From contig CAVSPF010000004.1 of assembly GCA_963729995.1 (NCBI GenBank), forward strand, positions 1-38,700: a DNA stretch of 38,700 nucleotides, in the 5' to 3' direction. The translations under genes and the position numbers were made by a program. Positions 23,056-31,622 of this stretch are shown here, one piece after another. The stretch comes from VRUE01 sp963729995 (GTDB lineage: Bacteria > Actinomycetota > Thermoleophilia > Solirubrobacterales > 70-9). Each line of letters starts with the position of its first letter. Within the stretch, counting starts at the first letter, position 1. The notes beneath the pieces were generated by a model. The model was not told the origin of the DNA, did no database searches, and worked only from the letters and a program-made list of their open reading frames with translations.

Positions 23056-23646
23056 TCAAGAGGTGTCGCTCACGGTCAGACCGATCTTGCGCATCAGTCG
23101 CTCGGTCGAGACCGACCAGATATCCTTCTCTTCGGCGATTGGGGCGAAGCCATAGTTGTGGAGCAGTCTCAGGCCGGATGGACTTGCCGGGCGGGCGAAG
23201 ACGAACCTGACCTTGCCCCCACTGATCCAGCGCGCCAGCTCGTGATAGAGACAGGCTTTGGCGTGGGAGCGCGCGGCCGCGTCGGGTATGCCGAGGAGCA
23301 TCTCGATGTAGAGGTACTTTGCGTCGGTAAAGTCTGGCAGTAGCGTCTCGGGGCCGAGCTCTTTCCCGGAGCGAATCCGCCCGCCCGCGATTGTGGTGCC
23401 GGTTTCGTCCTTGAGGGGGTAGAGCAGCGAGTAACCACAGAGTTCAAGGCGACCGTCGGGATAGCGGCGGCCGAAGACCTGAAGGATGTCCGGGTTGATG
23501 GCCAGGCGCCGGGCGAGCGTGACGGCGCTAGGGTGCACCTCACCGATGCTTCCCTCGCCCATCTTCTCGACGGCTTCGAGGTGATCAGGGCGACCCCTCT
23601 CCTGCTCCCAGTCGTAACCGTTCGGGCTGGGGCCGGACTCGGACAT
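23056..23646 (-). CDS. GNAT-fold protein of unknown substrate
   Basis: 196 aa, ATG at 23646. Strand LELCGYSLLYPLKDETGTTI, TDAKYLYIEMLLGI, then helix SHAKACLYHELARWISGGK, VRFVFARPASPSGLRLLHNYGFAPI (the YGF of GNAT motif B) suggest an acetyltransferase fold, but the acetyl-CoA loop R/QxxGxG/A is not seen. It sits in the accessory block beside the phosphoesterase/CHAT operon, from which it is divergent with a ~105-bp AT-rich gap. No function can be named. Confidence 0.6.
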   Translation of the reverse strand: MSESGPSPNGYDWEQERGRPDHLEAVEKMGEGSIGEVHPSAVTLARRLAINPDILQVFGRRYPDGRLELCGYSLLYPLKDETGTTIAGGRIRSGKELGPETLLPDFTDAKYLYIEMLLGIPDAAARSHAKACLYHELARWISGGKVRFVFARPASPSGLRLLHNYGFAPIAEEKDIWSVSTERLMRKIGLTVSDTS

Positions 23647-23750
23647 CTCAAGTAGAGCGTACCCAAAGTTCTATTTTTTAAAGAGATCAGTTGAGCGACA
23701 GAAGAAGAGCTGATTAGCTCCACCTCGCTATCTATCGGCGGGAGCTGGCT

Positions 23751-25160
23751 GTGATCGCACAGGTGTTGAATCGACCGTTCCTGTTGGAGGCCGCGAGCCT
23801 CGTGCAGGACGAGCTTGACCGGGAGCTGGAGCGACGTCGGGGCGGGCGTCGGCGGGGCTCGGCCGACCCGCTCTTCGAGGTCGAAGACGATGAGCTCAGG
23901 GACCTGCGGGCTTCGCTCGCAGGCGCCGGCGAGTCCGAGTCCGCCGAGGAGGACCTCGCCGACGCGGAGGTGACGCCGAAGGACGATGTCGCCTACATCC
24001 CTCGGGATCCGCTGCTCTCCCTCCTGCAGACGACGATCGAGGAGCATGCCGAGGAGAGCGACGAGGTCGAGATCGTGGACTCACCCTTGCTCCTGGGCTA
24101 TCGGGGAGACAGTGAGATCCCCGCCGTCACCGATCGGCGGATCGCGGGGATTCCGCTGGTGGCGCCCGAGGGCCGACGGCGCAAGTGGGGAGACATGGAG
24201 ATCCCCCAGAACCCGTTCTTCGCCGACCCCGGCTGGCTGACCTCCGGCTTCGCTATGGCCATGCGGGCGTTCCGCGGCAGGGCGAGGTGGGTCGAGGACC
24301 CGCCCACGATCCCGATCGGCGATCGGGCCCGGATCGTCCTCGTCGGCGACTGGGGATCTGGTCTGCCGCGGGCCAAGCGGGTGGCCGACCAGATCCGCCG
24401 GGTCCTCGCCCAGGATGACAACCTGGAACGTCATGTGATCCACCTCGGCGACGTGTACTACTCCGGCTCCAAGCGCGAGTACAACCGTAACTTCCTCAAT
24501 CTCTGGCCGGTCGGCGAAGGCGAGGACATCGGCTCCTTCTCCCTCTGCGGCAATCACGACATGTACTACGGCGGCCACGCGTACTACGGCACCTGCCTCG
24601 CCGACCCCCGCCTCATGCGTCAGGCCGGCAGCAGTCACTTCGCCCTGAAGAGCCCGCACTGGACGCTGATCGCCCTCGACACCGGCTACGAGGACGGCGG
24701 CCTGCAGGGCCATCAGGCGGGCTGGGCGAGGAACCTGATCGACAGTGCCCCGCCCGAGCAGAGGATCGCCCTGCTCAGCCACCATCAGCTCTTCAGCGCC
24801 CACGAGGACGGAGCTAAGAAGCTGGGTAAGAAGATCGCCCCGGTGCTCGAGACCAACCGTGTCGACGCCTGGTTCTGGGGCCACGAGCACCGCTGCATCC
24901 AGTACGGCGAATCGTGGCAGCAAGGGCATCGCGTCGGCTTCGCCTCCTGCCTCGGCCACGGTGGCGTGCCCGAGCACCTGGTGATGAAGGAAGGCGAAAG
25001 CAAGCCACCGCCGTGGGCCTACGAGTACCTGAAGCCGTTCACCCCCACCGAACCGTGGGAGACGTTCGGCTTCGCCGTCCTCGACGTCGACCGTTCCAAG
25101 ATGAGCATCCGTTACATCGACGAGAACGGGATCGAACACCACAACGTCCCGAAAGTGTGA
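23751..25160 (+). CDS. Calcineurin-like phosphoesterase with unknown N-terminal domain
   Basis: 469 aa, GTG start behind GGGAG. Residues 1-190 are an uncharacterised region: a hydrophobic helix, an Arg patch RRGGRRRGS, an acidic segment 40-110, then IPQNPFFADPGWLTSGFAMAMRAFRGRARW. From 195 the metallophosphoesterase blocks follow in order: VLVGDWGSG (D200), HLGDVYYSGS (D234), LCGNHDMYYGG (N268, H269, D270), LLSHHQLF (H344/H345) and WFWGHEHRC (H378-H380). All metal ligands are present. Ends at FGFAVLDVDRSKMSIRYIDENG. The CHAT gene starts 11 nt later with its own SD (GGAGGGGG), so they form one operon. Confidence 0.88.
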   Translation: MIAQVLNRPFLLEAASLVQDELDRELERRRGGRRRGSADPLFEVEDDELRDLRASLAGAGESESAEEDLADAEVTPKDDVAYIPRDPLLSLLQTTIEEHAEESDEVEIVDSPLLLGYRGDSEIPAVTDRRIAGIPLVAPEGRRRKWGDMEIPQNPFFADPGWLTSGFAMAMRAFRGRARWVEDPPTIPIGDRARIVLVGDWGSGLPRAKRVADQIRRVLAQDDNLERHVIHLGDVYYSGSKREYNRNFLNLWPVGEGEDIGSFSLCGNHDMYYGGHAYYGTCLADPRLMRQAGSSHFALKSPHWTLIALDTGYEDGGLQGHQAGWARNLIDSAPPEQRIALLSHHQLFSAHEDGAKKLGKKIAPVLETNRVDAWFWGHEHRCIQYGESWQQGHRVGFASCLGHGGVPEHLVMKEGESKPPPWAYEYLKPFTPTEPWETFGFAVLDVDRSKMSIRYIDENGIEHHNVPKV

Positions 25161-25171
25161 GGAGGGGGAAC

Positions 25172-27280
25172 GTGCGCCGGATCGGTGGCAGTCAGCTGTA
25201 CGTGCTCGGAGGCGGCAAGCGCTTGGGGCAGATCTTCGAACTGGACGACGGGTACGACGCCGTCGCCTACGAATACCGGGGGAACTGGCACCTCCTCACG
25301 ATCCCCGAGCTCGCCGAGATACGGCGCGAATTGACCCCCGGCCGCGACCCTGAGGGTGTGCTCGGCAGTCGCGGCAAAGTGGTCACCATCGCCGTCGGGA
25401 GGAAACCCTCCCGGCCCGCAGTCGTGCTCGACGCCGCCGGCGAGGTTTCCGGAGCGTGGCTTGCGGGGTCGGCGGCCAAGAAAAGGGCGAAACTGGACCC
25501 GGCGCCGTTGCGAGGGCGGCCACGGCGGCGACGCGAGGTCCCCGGACCGGACGCGACCCTCGGTAGGGCCACCTTCAGCACGGGAGCCGGGGTCGGCTCG
25601 GGGTCGAGACCCCGCATCGTCGAGGGCGGTGGTAGTGGGGGATCGACGAGTGGCGCGCCGCCGGAGGGCGGCGGCCCCGACGGGCCCGGACCTGAGGTCG
25701 AGACCGTGAGGAGGACCCCACACCTCGACGCACCAGAGACGATCACGAAGAAGCCGGGCACCGAGCTGACCGTCTCCGTCTATGTCGACAGCAATGAGCT
25801 GCGCGCAGGCGAGTCGGGCGAAGGGATCGAGCTGGATCTGCCCCCTGACATCGACTCGATCGAGGTCGGCGTCGTCCTACAGCTGACCGGCCCCTTCGAA
25901 CTCGCCGAGGGCAGCGAGTTCCGTCAGCTGACCATCGAGCGGGACGAGGAGGAGTCGGCGAAACTCGAGTTCAAGCTGCGCGTCACCTCCTCGGAGGACC
26001 CGGGCCCGGCGGCGATCAGCGCCCTATTCACCCTGCGGGGGCGTTCGTGCGGCTACGTTGCACGTGCCTGGGACTGGTCAGCGGAAGGGGACACGGCGCC
26101 CTGCCGGGACGCCGATGCGGAGGCGCCGGTCAGTATGCCGCTGCACATCGGTGCCGAGCAACCCTCGCTCTCGATCTTCATCACCGCGCCGATCAAGGAC
26201 GGCGTCCATTACCAGTGCTCGGTCCAGGCACCCGCCCTGGTGGGCTACGAGGAGCCGAGCCCCTCGGAGGAATTCGCCGTTCCCGCAGACGGGTACAAGT
26301 TCATGGAGACCCTGCTTGAAGCCCTCACCGACGAAGGCGCGACCTCGGACGAACGCTTCCGCTCGCTTCTGGTCGTCGGCCAGCAGGCCTGGGAGGCGGC
26401 GCCGCAGATCGTCCAAGACGTCCTCTGGAGGATGGTCGACCAAGGGGTGCCGCCGACCACCATCAACATCGCGTCGGTGGAGCCTGTCCTGGCCTGGGAG
26501 CTGATGATCCCCCAGCGCTTCGACGGACGGGAACCCGATGAACTCGGTCCGCTTGGGGTCGAATTCGCGATCGGCAGGTGGACGCGCACCGACAGCCAGG
26601 CGCCCTCTCCCCGTCTACAGATCGATCGCTCCTTCGTCGTCGCTCCCAACTACTCCGAACCCCGGCAGCTCGATTTCGAGAACGAGCTGAAGCTGATCGA
26701 AAAGGAGCTGTGCGGGCAGCGCGTCGAGCCGGCGACGTTCGACGGGCTCGACCAGCGCTTCGGCGAAGACCACGCCTCCTTGCTGCACTTCGTCTGCCAC
26801 GGCGACGCAGGGGTCAAGAACGACGACGAGATAACGCTCGAAGACAAGAAGCTGAGGGCCTCGATCCTGAAGACGCTCGAAGGCTTCAAGGCGCTCTGTC
26901 GGGACAAGCACCCACTGGTCTTCCTCAACTCATGCAGTACGGGCAAGATCGTTCACTCGCTGGCGGGAGGCGCGGGGTTCCCCCGCTCCTTCGGCGACCT
27001 CGGGGCGAATGCGATCATCGCCCCTCTTTGGCCGGTCGTTGACGAGCTGGCGAGCAAGATGGCCGTGGAGCTCTACGAAGAGGCGGTGAAGCCAGGCGCG
27101 AAACCGATCCCCGAGATCCTGCGCGGGATCCGCCGGCGCGGATACGAGGAACAGGACGCGGACACCTATGCCGCCTACTGCTTCTTCGGCGACGCCGAGG
27201 CGCGGCTCGAACTGCTCGACTGCTCCGGTCAGTTGCCGACGGTGGGCGGGGACGACGGCCAGAGCGGGCTGGCCCCGTAA
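25172..27280 (+). CDS. CHAT-domain cysteine protease
   Basis: 702 aa from the GTG at 25172 (GGAGGGGG 7 nt upstream). N-terminal ~100 residues (GGSQLYVLGGGKRLGQIFELDDGYDAVAYEYRGNWHLL) are an unknown beta-rich module; 110-190 is a Pro/Gly-rich hinge. Residues 190-345 form a beta-sandwich-like domain (ELTVSVYVDSNELRAGE, EVGVVLQLTGPFE, KLEFKLRV). The CHAT caspase-like domain fills about 375-690: catalytic histidine H543 in HFVCHGD and cysteine C588 in VFLNSCSTGK, with LWPVVDELA and LRGIRRRGYE. CHAT proteases act in programmed-death and phage-defence systems (e.g. paired with gasdermin or TPR sensors). Its stop lies 50 bp inside the converging epimerase gene. Confidence 0.9.
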   Translation: MRRIGGSQLYVLGGGKRLGQIFELDDGYDAVAYEYRGNWHLLTIPELAEIRRELTPGRDPEGVLGSRGKVVTIAVGRKPSRPAVVLDAAGEVSGAWLAGSAAKKRAKLDPAPLRGRPRRRREVPGPDATLGRATFSTGAGVGSGSRPRIVEGGGSGGSTSGAPPEGGGPDGPGPEVETVRRTPHLDAPETITKKPGTELTVSVYVDSNELRAGESGEGIELDLPPDIDSIEVGVVLQLTGPFELAEGSEFRQLTIERDEEESAKLEFKLRVTSSEDPGPAAISALFTLRGRSCGYVARAWDWSAEGDTAPCRDADAEAPVSMPLHIGAEQPSLSIFITAPIKDGVHYQCSVQAPALVGYEEPSPSEEFAVPADGYKFMETLLEALTDEGATSDERFRSLLVVGQQAWEAAPQIVQDVLWRMVDQGVPPTTINIASVEPVLAWELMIPQRFDGREPDELGPLGVEFAIGRWTRTDSQAPSPRLQIDRSFVVAPNYSEPRQLDFENELKLIEKELCGQRVEPATFDGLDQRFGEDHASLLHFVCHGDAGVKNDDEITLEDKKLRASILKTLEGFKALCRDKHPLVFLNSCSTGKIVHSLAGGAGFPRSFGDLGANAIIAPLWPVVDELASKMAVELYEEAVKPGAKPIPEILRGIRRRGYEEQDADTYAAYCFFGDAEARLELLDCSGQLPTVGGDDGQSGLAP

Positions 27281-27930
27281 TCGTGCACACGGTGGGGTCC
27301 GTCGCCGACGCCGACGACGAGCCGGAAGCGCTCCTGGCCGAGGGGCGTGAGCGCGGCCGTCCGCACGAGGTCGAGGCAGTCGCGGTGAGGTAGCCAGACC
27401 GCCCGTTCCGAGCCTTCGGCCGGCTCGGCGTCCGCCGTGTTGACGCCGCCGAATCGGACGGCGACCACCTCCAGCCCACGCGCCGCGGCGAAGTGGCGAC
27501 CTAGCGCCTCCATGAATACCTTCGAAGCCCCGTACGGACTGTCGGGCACGGGGGTTCGGGCCGGATCGAGTGGACTCGGCGGCGGCGGCCAGAATCCGTC
27601 GGCGTGGACCGAGGAGGCGAGGACGACCCGCGGGACCCCGGCTGCCGCGGCCGCCTCCAGCGCGTTCAGCGTCATCGCCAGGTTGTCCGGCGCCAGCCTT
27701 CCGTTGCGGAAGTTCTCGGCCTTGGTGTCCCAGGCCAGGTGCACGAGCGCCGCGCACCCGGCCGCAGCGGAGATCAGGGCCGCCCGGTCGCGGGCGTCGC
27801 CCGCCGGCAGATCGAAGCCGCGAAAGCTATCCGCCGGCCAGCCGCGCTCGATCACCTGGCCGATGGCGCCGGCCGCGCCGGAGACGAGGATGATCGGCCG
27901 ATCATCGGGGTCGTTGTTCCGTGCCTTCAC
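27229..27930 (-). CDS. NAD-dependent epimerase/dehydratase
   Basis: 233 aa, GTG start. Extended SDR: ILVSGAAGAIGQVIERG (NAD-binding GxxGxxG), LVHLAWDTKAENF, VLASSVHADG, catalytic YxxxK in SPYGASKVFMEALG, VAVRFGGVNT. Short for the class, with a reduced C-terminal substrate domain, like the uronate-dehydrogenase branch. Its 3' end overlaps the CHAT gene by 52 bp on the opposite strand, and its start is 56 bp from the STAND gene. Its reverse orientation suggests it is an intruder or a separately controlled passenger. Confidence 0.88.
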   Translation of the reverse strand: MKARNNDPDDRPIILVSGAAGAIGQVIERGWPADSFRGFDLPAGDARDRAALISAAAGCAALVHLAWDTKAENFRNGRLAPDNLAMTLNALEAAAAAGVPRVVLASSVHADGFWPPPPSPLDPARTPVPDSPYGASKVFMEALGRHFAAARGLEVVAVRFGGVNTADAEPAEGSERAVWLPHRDCLDLVRTAALTPLGQERFRLVVGVGDGPHRVHDYGASPLWPSSPPTVGN

Positions 27931-27986
27931 TCAATTATTCACGGTAAACCAACAGTTGCTTAACGGTACCTGTATATAAACGCGAC
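27928..27986. promoter_or_regulatory. AT-rich divergent promoter of the STAND gene
   Basis: About 59 bp rich in A and T between two GC-rich genes. TATATA (27973-27978) or TATAAA (27975-27980) lies 8 or 6 nt before the ATG at 27987, so the transcript should be leaderless. ACGGTA occurs twice in direct orientation (27941-27946 and 27963-27968), 22 bp apart (two helical turns), and GGTACC is a 6-bp palindrome at 27965-27970. These may bind a regulator. Confidence 0.45.
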
Positions 27987-30644
27987 ATGACGACTGACGG
28001 AGGTTCACCAAATAAAGACAACGGGGGGACGACGCCGAGGCCCGGTCCGGTCGTCTGGCCGGCCTGGAGTGAGGAACGGGGCTACGCGTGCCTGGCCGAA
28101 TATGTCGCCGTGCCGGATGCGCTCGCCGACTTGGACCTCGAGGTAGAGATGGTCGGCGAGGCAGGCCGCGAGGTCGAGCTCCGCAAGGCCCGGGCGGAAA
28201 AGTTGTACGGGCTGCTGCGCGAGAAGCGGGTGAAATACGCATGGGAGATGCGGTTTGTGGCCGAGACCACCCAGCAGATCCGGGCTCCCAGGGAGCTGGT
28301 GATCGGTAAACACGGGACCTGCCTGGACTTCGCCACCACCTACGCGACGATGTGCATGGCCTCGTACGTGAACGTCCTGCTGGCGGTAATTCCCGACCAT
28401 GCCTTCGTCGTCCTCACCCCTAAGCGTGACGAAGAGCGGCCGACCGAGCAGTTCGATCTACCTGGCTTCGCGTCGAATTCCGAGGAGGGAGTCCTGGAAG
28501 GAACGGTGGCGGCGCTGAACGAGGCAGCCGCGAAAGGGCTCGTCGTTCCGGTCGAAGCGACCCTGGCGAAGGCGGGTGGTGGGGACTTTGCCACGGCGGA
28601 GAATTTCAACCCGAGCCGCGATGACGACTGGGAGGACTCCGACCCGGTCCGCCTCATCGACGTCCCGATGCTGCAGGCCACTCGCAAGGTCTTGCCCCTG
28701 CTGCGCCCGCAGGCGCGGGCGATCCGCCGCTACCTCCCCAACAACGGAGTCGGCTTCCGCGCCTATACCTCCGACGAGCCGCTGATCGCGGAGTTGAGGG
28801 ACTCGACCGAGCCGCTGGTCATCTATGGCAGGCCAGGCCAGGGGAAGAGCATGATCGCCCGTCACCTGGTCGAAAAGCAGAAGGCCGGAGCCGCCTGGTT
28901 TCTCGACGCCTCCCAGCCGCAGGCGTTGATCAAGAGTCTCGCCTCTGCCTGGTTCAACGAATCGAACGAAGTCGAAGAGGGCCTGGATCTACTCGATCGA
29001 GAAGGGCGCGCCTACGAGGCGCTCGGTCGCCTCCGCGAAGCCGAGGGGGGCTGGCTTGTCGTACTCGACAACGCCGACGGCGACCCCGGCAAACTGCGCA
29101 AATGGCTCCCTCCCTCCGATCCGAAAAAGGGGCGCCGCGTCGTGGTGACGACGACGAATGAAGAATGGAAGGGTGTACCCGGGTTCGACTGGAAGCCGCT
29201 TCCAAACCTGGAAGGCGCAGAGGTAGCGGCCCTCGGACCCGAGCTGGACGATCTGATCGGTGGCCGCCGCCTGATGTTGGAGGCGTTCCGGGCCCTGATC
29301 GACGCCACCGGGATGACCGCGGTCGAGACCGCCGGATACGCGCCCGCTGCCGGAGGCTCCGAGGAAGAGCTCCGCGGGCCGATCGCCTTCTGGGAAGCGT
29401 TGAGACATGGCAAAGGGTTCGGCGATCCCTGGCTGCGGGTCTGTGCTTACGCGGCTTACCTGCCCCCCGACAACCAGCCGATCTCGTTACTGAGCGAACT
29501 TGCCGGGAAGGACGCCGAGGGGGCACTCGGGCCTCTCGAAGCGCGAGGTCTGATCGTCCGCGACCAGGAGAACGCCAGCATCCGTATGCACCGGTTGTTC
29601 GGCGCCGCGATCCGTCACTACCTCGGCCGTTTCCGGCCCGACCTGCGCGACGAGGTGGTCTTCGCCCTCGGGGCCGACAAAAAAGAGGTGCGCCGGGTCC
29701 TCGATCGCTATGGGGACTTCGACACGGTCTCCCGTCTCGACGAGCGGCTCGCCGAGATCGACGGCGAGACCGGGACGGTCGACGAGCGGCTCGGCTTCGC
29801 CCAGCATGGTGTCGCCACCCTGCTCGAAGGTCTCGGGAGGACGGAGGACTCCGGGCGGACCTTCGAGCGAGCTGAACGGCACCTTGGCAGTCACCCGATC
29901 GCGGTCGCGGAATGTCTGGTGGGCCGGGCGCGTCCGGTCAACCAGCACCACAAGAAAGAGCCCGAGCTCTTGCGCAAAGCGGTCGGCTGGGTGCGGTCCG
30001 CGCAAGAGCTGCTCATCGAAGCCGGGGAAAAAGAGAGCGCTCGCGCCTATCGGGCACTGGCGATGGAGGGCCTGTTGACGCGGGGCCTGTCGAAGTACCC
30101 CGAGGGGGAGACCCGGGCTGATGTCCTCCACCGAGCGATGAAGATGCTCGAAGAAGCCGACGAGGGACGTAAGGAGGACGATCCAGAGGTCGGCCCGATC
30201 GACAAAGCCCGCAGCCGGTTCAACCTTGCCGGAACGTGGCTTGACCTCGCGCAGGAGGAGCCCGATCTGGCAGCAGCCCACCTCGATGAATCGGAGAGGA
30301 TCTACAAAGACGTACTGGAGCGCCGCCAGCGTCTCTACCCGGTGGACATCCACCCCCACATCGCCGCCTGCCAGGCCGGCCTCGGGTACGTCGCCTACTA
30401 CCGTGCCGTTCTTGTCCCCACCACGCCGCAGCAGCGGAGCACCTGGTTGCGGGACGCGACCGATTACACGGTCCAAGGGTTGAAACAGCGGGAGTCGGTC
30501 GACGGTTCGGTAGACGGCGTGGAGGCCCTGAAGAGCGCCGACTTCCTGGCCAAGGTGGTGCTCGCCCGCCTCCATTTGCCGCCTAACCCGGACACCCGCC
30601 CATCCCGGGCTTTCCTCGAGGCGATGCGCGAGCTGGCAACCTAG
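27987..30644 (+). CDS. Transglutaminase-like / STAND ATPase / TPR fusion protein
   Basis: 885 aa. Residues ~60-195 are a transglutaminase-like peptidase: C112 in GKHGTCLDFATTYATMC, H138 in LLAVIPDHAFVVL and an acidic residue in VPVEATLAKA (E190), a complete triad. Residues ~245-560 are a STAND/NB-ARC ATPase: Walker A YGRPGQGKSMI (281-288), Walker B GWLVVLDNADG (D361), sensor RRVVVTTTNEEW, followed by a winged-helix-like RLFGAAIRHYLG. Residues ~600-885 are helical repeats of TPR type (ERAERHLGSHPIAVAECLVGRA, LAGTWLDLAQEEPDLAAAHLDESERIY). This is the build of an NLR-like sensor: TPR as ligand arm, ATPase as switch, a protease-type N-terminus as effector. Next gene begins 5 nt later. Confidence 0.88.
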   Translation: MTTDGGSPNKDNGGTTPRPGPVVWPAWSEERGYACLAEYVAVPDALADLDLEVEMVGEAGREVELRKARAEKLYGLLREKRVKYAWEMRFVAETTQQIRAPRELVIGKHGTCLDFATTYATMCMASYVNVLLAVIPDHAFVVLTPKRDEERPTEQFDLPGFASNSEEGVLEGTVAALNEAAAKGLVVPVEATLAKAGGGDFATAENFNPSRDDDWEDSDPVRLIDVPMLQATRKVLPLLRPQARAIRRYLPNNGVGFRAYTSDEPLIAELRDSTEPLVIYGRPGQGKSMIARHLVEKQKAGAAWFLDASQPQALIKSLASAWFNESNEVEEGLDLLDREGRAYEALGRLREAEGGWLVVLDNADGDPGKLRKWLPPSDPKKGRRVVVTTTNEEWKGVPGFDWKPLPNLEGAEVAALGPELDDLIGGRRLMLEAFRALIDATGMTAVETAGYAPAAGGSEEELRGPIAFWEALRHGKGFGDPWLRVCAYAAYLPPDNQPISLLSELAGKDAEGALGPLEARGLIVRDQENASIRMHRLFGAAIRHYLGRFRPDLRDEVVFALGADKKEVRRVLDRYGDFDTVSRLDERLAEIDGETGTVDERLGFAQHGVATLLEGLGRTEDSGRTFERAERHLGSHPIAVAECLVGRARPVNQHHKKEPELLRKAVGWVRSAQELLIEAGEKESARAYRALAMEGLLTRGLSKYPEGETRADVLHRAMKMLEEADEGRKEDDPEVGPIDKARSRFNLAGTWLDLAQEEPDLAAAHLDESERIYKDVLERRQRLYPVDIHPHIAACQAGLGYVAYYRAVLVPTTPQQRSTWLRDATDYTVQGLKQRESVDGSVDGVEALKSADFLAKVVLARLHLPPNPDTRPSRAFLEAMRELAT

Positions 30645-30649
30645 TCGCG

Positions 30650-31615
30650 ATGACCGCGCCACCACCCCCGCTTCCCGATGCCGGCAATGCGGTGGGAGCG
30701 ATGGAGGAATGGGCCCGCTCCCCGGCGCTCGACGAGCTGGTCCGCCTCTCCGGCGGCGAGGTGCCGGCAAAGCTCGAGCTACCCGAGCTGCTGGCCTGGC
30801 TGGAGCGCTTCTCGGAGGCGTGGGACTTCCGCGGCGGCAAGGAGCGCAACCTGTTCAAGGCGCGCTCGCTCGACCCGGCGACCGACAAGACGATCAAGGC
30901 GGCGGCGGCCGCCCTCGGGCTGATCAAGGGCGGCGTCGAGCCGGAGGGGCGCTACGACCACGTCCTGATCCTCGGCGGGCTCGCCCGCGCCTGCCTGGCA
31001 CGACCGCTCGCCGCGGCCAGGGTGCTGGAGAAGGGCGGGGTCGAAGCCGGGGCGGTGACGGCTCTCGGCGGCTTTCGCGAGCTGAAGGGAGACGAGGTCG
31101 GCCTGGTCGAGCAGGTCGCGGCCGAGCAGGCCGGGACCCGGCCCGTCGGCGACGAGTTCGACGCCATGGACGTCGGGGCCCGCCTCGCCTTCGGGCTCGG
31201 CTCCCCGGACCGCGAGCGCGGCGAGCGCTCGGAGCAGGCGTTCGGCTCCTGGCGCGTGCACGAGTACACGACCGGCGCCAGCCTACCCGTCGCAGTGGTC
31301 GCCGCGCCGTCGAGCGAACCGGAGGTGCGCCGGACCAACACCGGCGACTCCTACGAGTGGTTCGCGACCGAGTTCGCCGGCCTCCGTCCTGGACAGCGGC
31401 TGCTGCTCGTCACCTCCGACATCTACGTGCCCTACCAGCACGCCGACGCGCTTCGGGTGCTCGGGCTTCCCCACGAGGTGCGGGTCGAGACGATGGGAAT
31501 CCAGCCGGGTGAGGTCGACCCCCGCCTCAGCCAGGTGTTCAGCGCCGACGCCTATCTGCAGGAGGTGCGCTCGACGATCATGGCGTTCGGGCGACTGCTC
31601 GCCGCGATCGGCTAG
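30650..31615 (+). CDS. Protein of unknown function
   Basis: 321 aa, ATG 5 nt after the STAND stop, so it may be read through from it. Segments HVLILGGLARACLARPLAAARVLE, VTALGGFRELKGDE and LLLVTSDIYVPYQHADALRVLGL with GMGIQ-like MGIQPGEVD suggest a Rossmann-like alpha/beta fold distantly like the DUF218/YdcF group, but this is only a resemblance. No signal peptide or membrane segment. Converges on murD with a 7-bp gap. Codon use and GC match core genes, so it may be the host gene flanking the island. Which side it belongs to is open. Confidence 0.7.
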   Translation: MTAPPPPLPDAGNAVGAMEEWARSPALDELVRLSGGEVPAKLELPELLAWLERFSEAWDFRGGKERNLFKARSLDPATDKTIKAAAAALGLIKGGVEPEGRYDHVLILGGLARACLARPLAAARVLEKGGVEAGAVTALGGFRELKGDEVGLVEQVAAEQAGTRPVGDEFDAMDVGARLAFGLGSPDRERGERSEQAFGSWRVHEYTTGASLPVAVVAAPSSEPEVRRTNTGDSYEWFATEFAGLRPGQRLLLVTSDIYVPYQHADALRVLGLPHEVRVETMGIQPGEVDPRLSQVFSADAYLQEVRSTIMAFGRLLAAIG

Positions 31616-31622
31616 GCCACGC

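Noticed and set aside
22924..23343. 139-codon plus-strand frame
   Set aside because: Antisense of the GNAT-like gene with no domain marks; no start signal.
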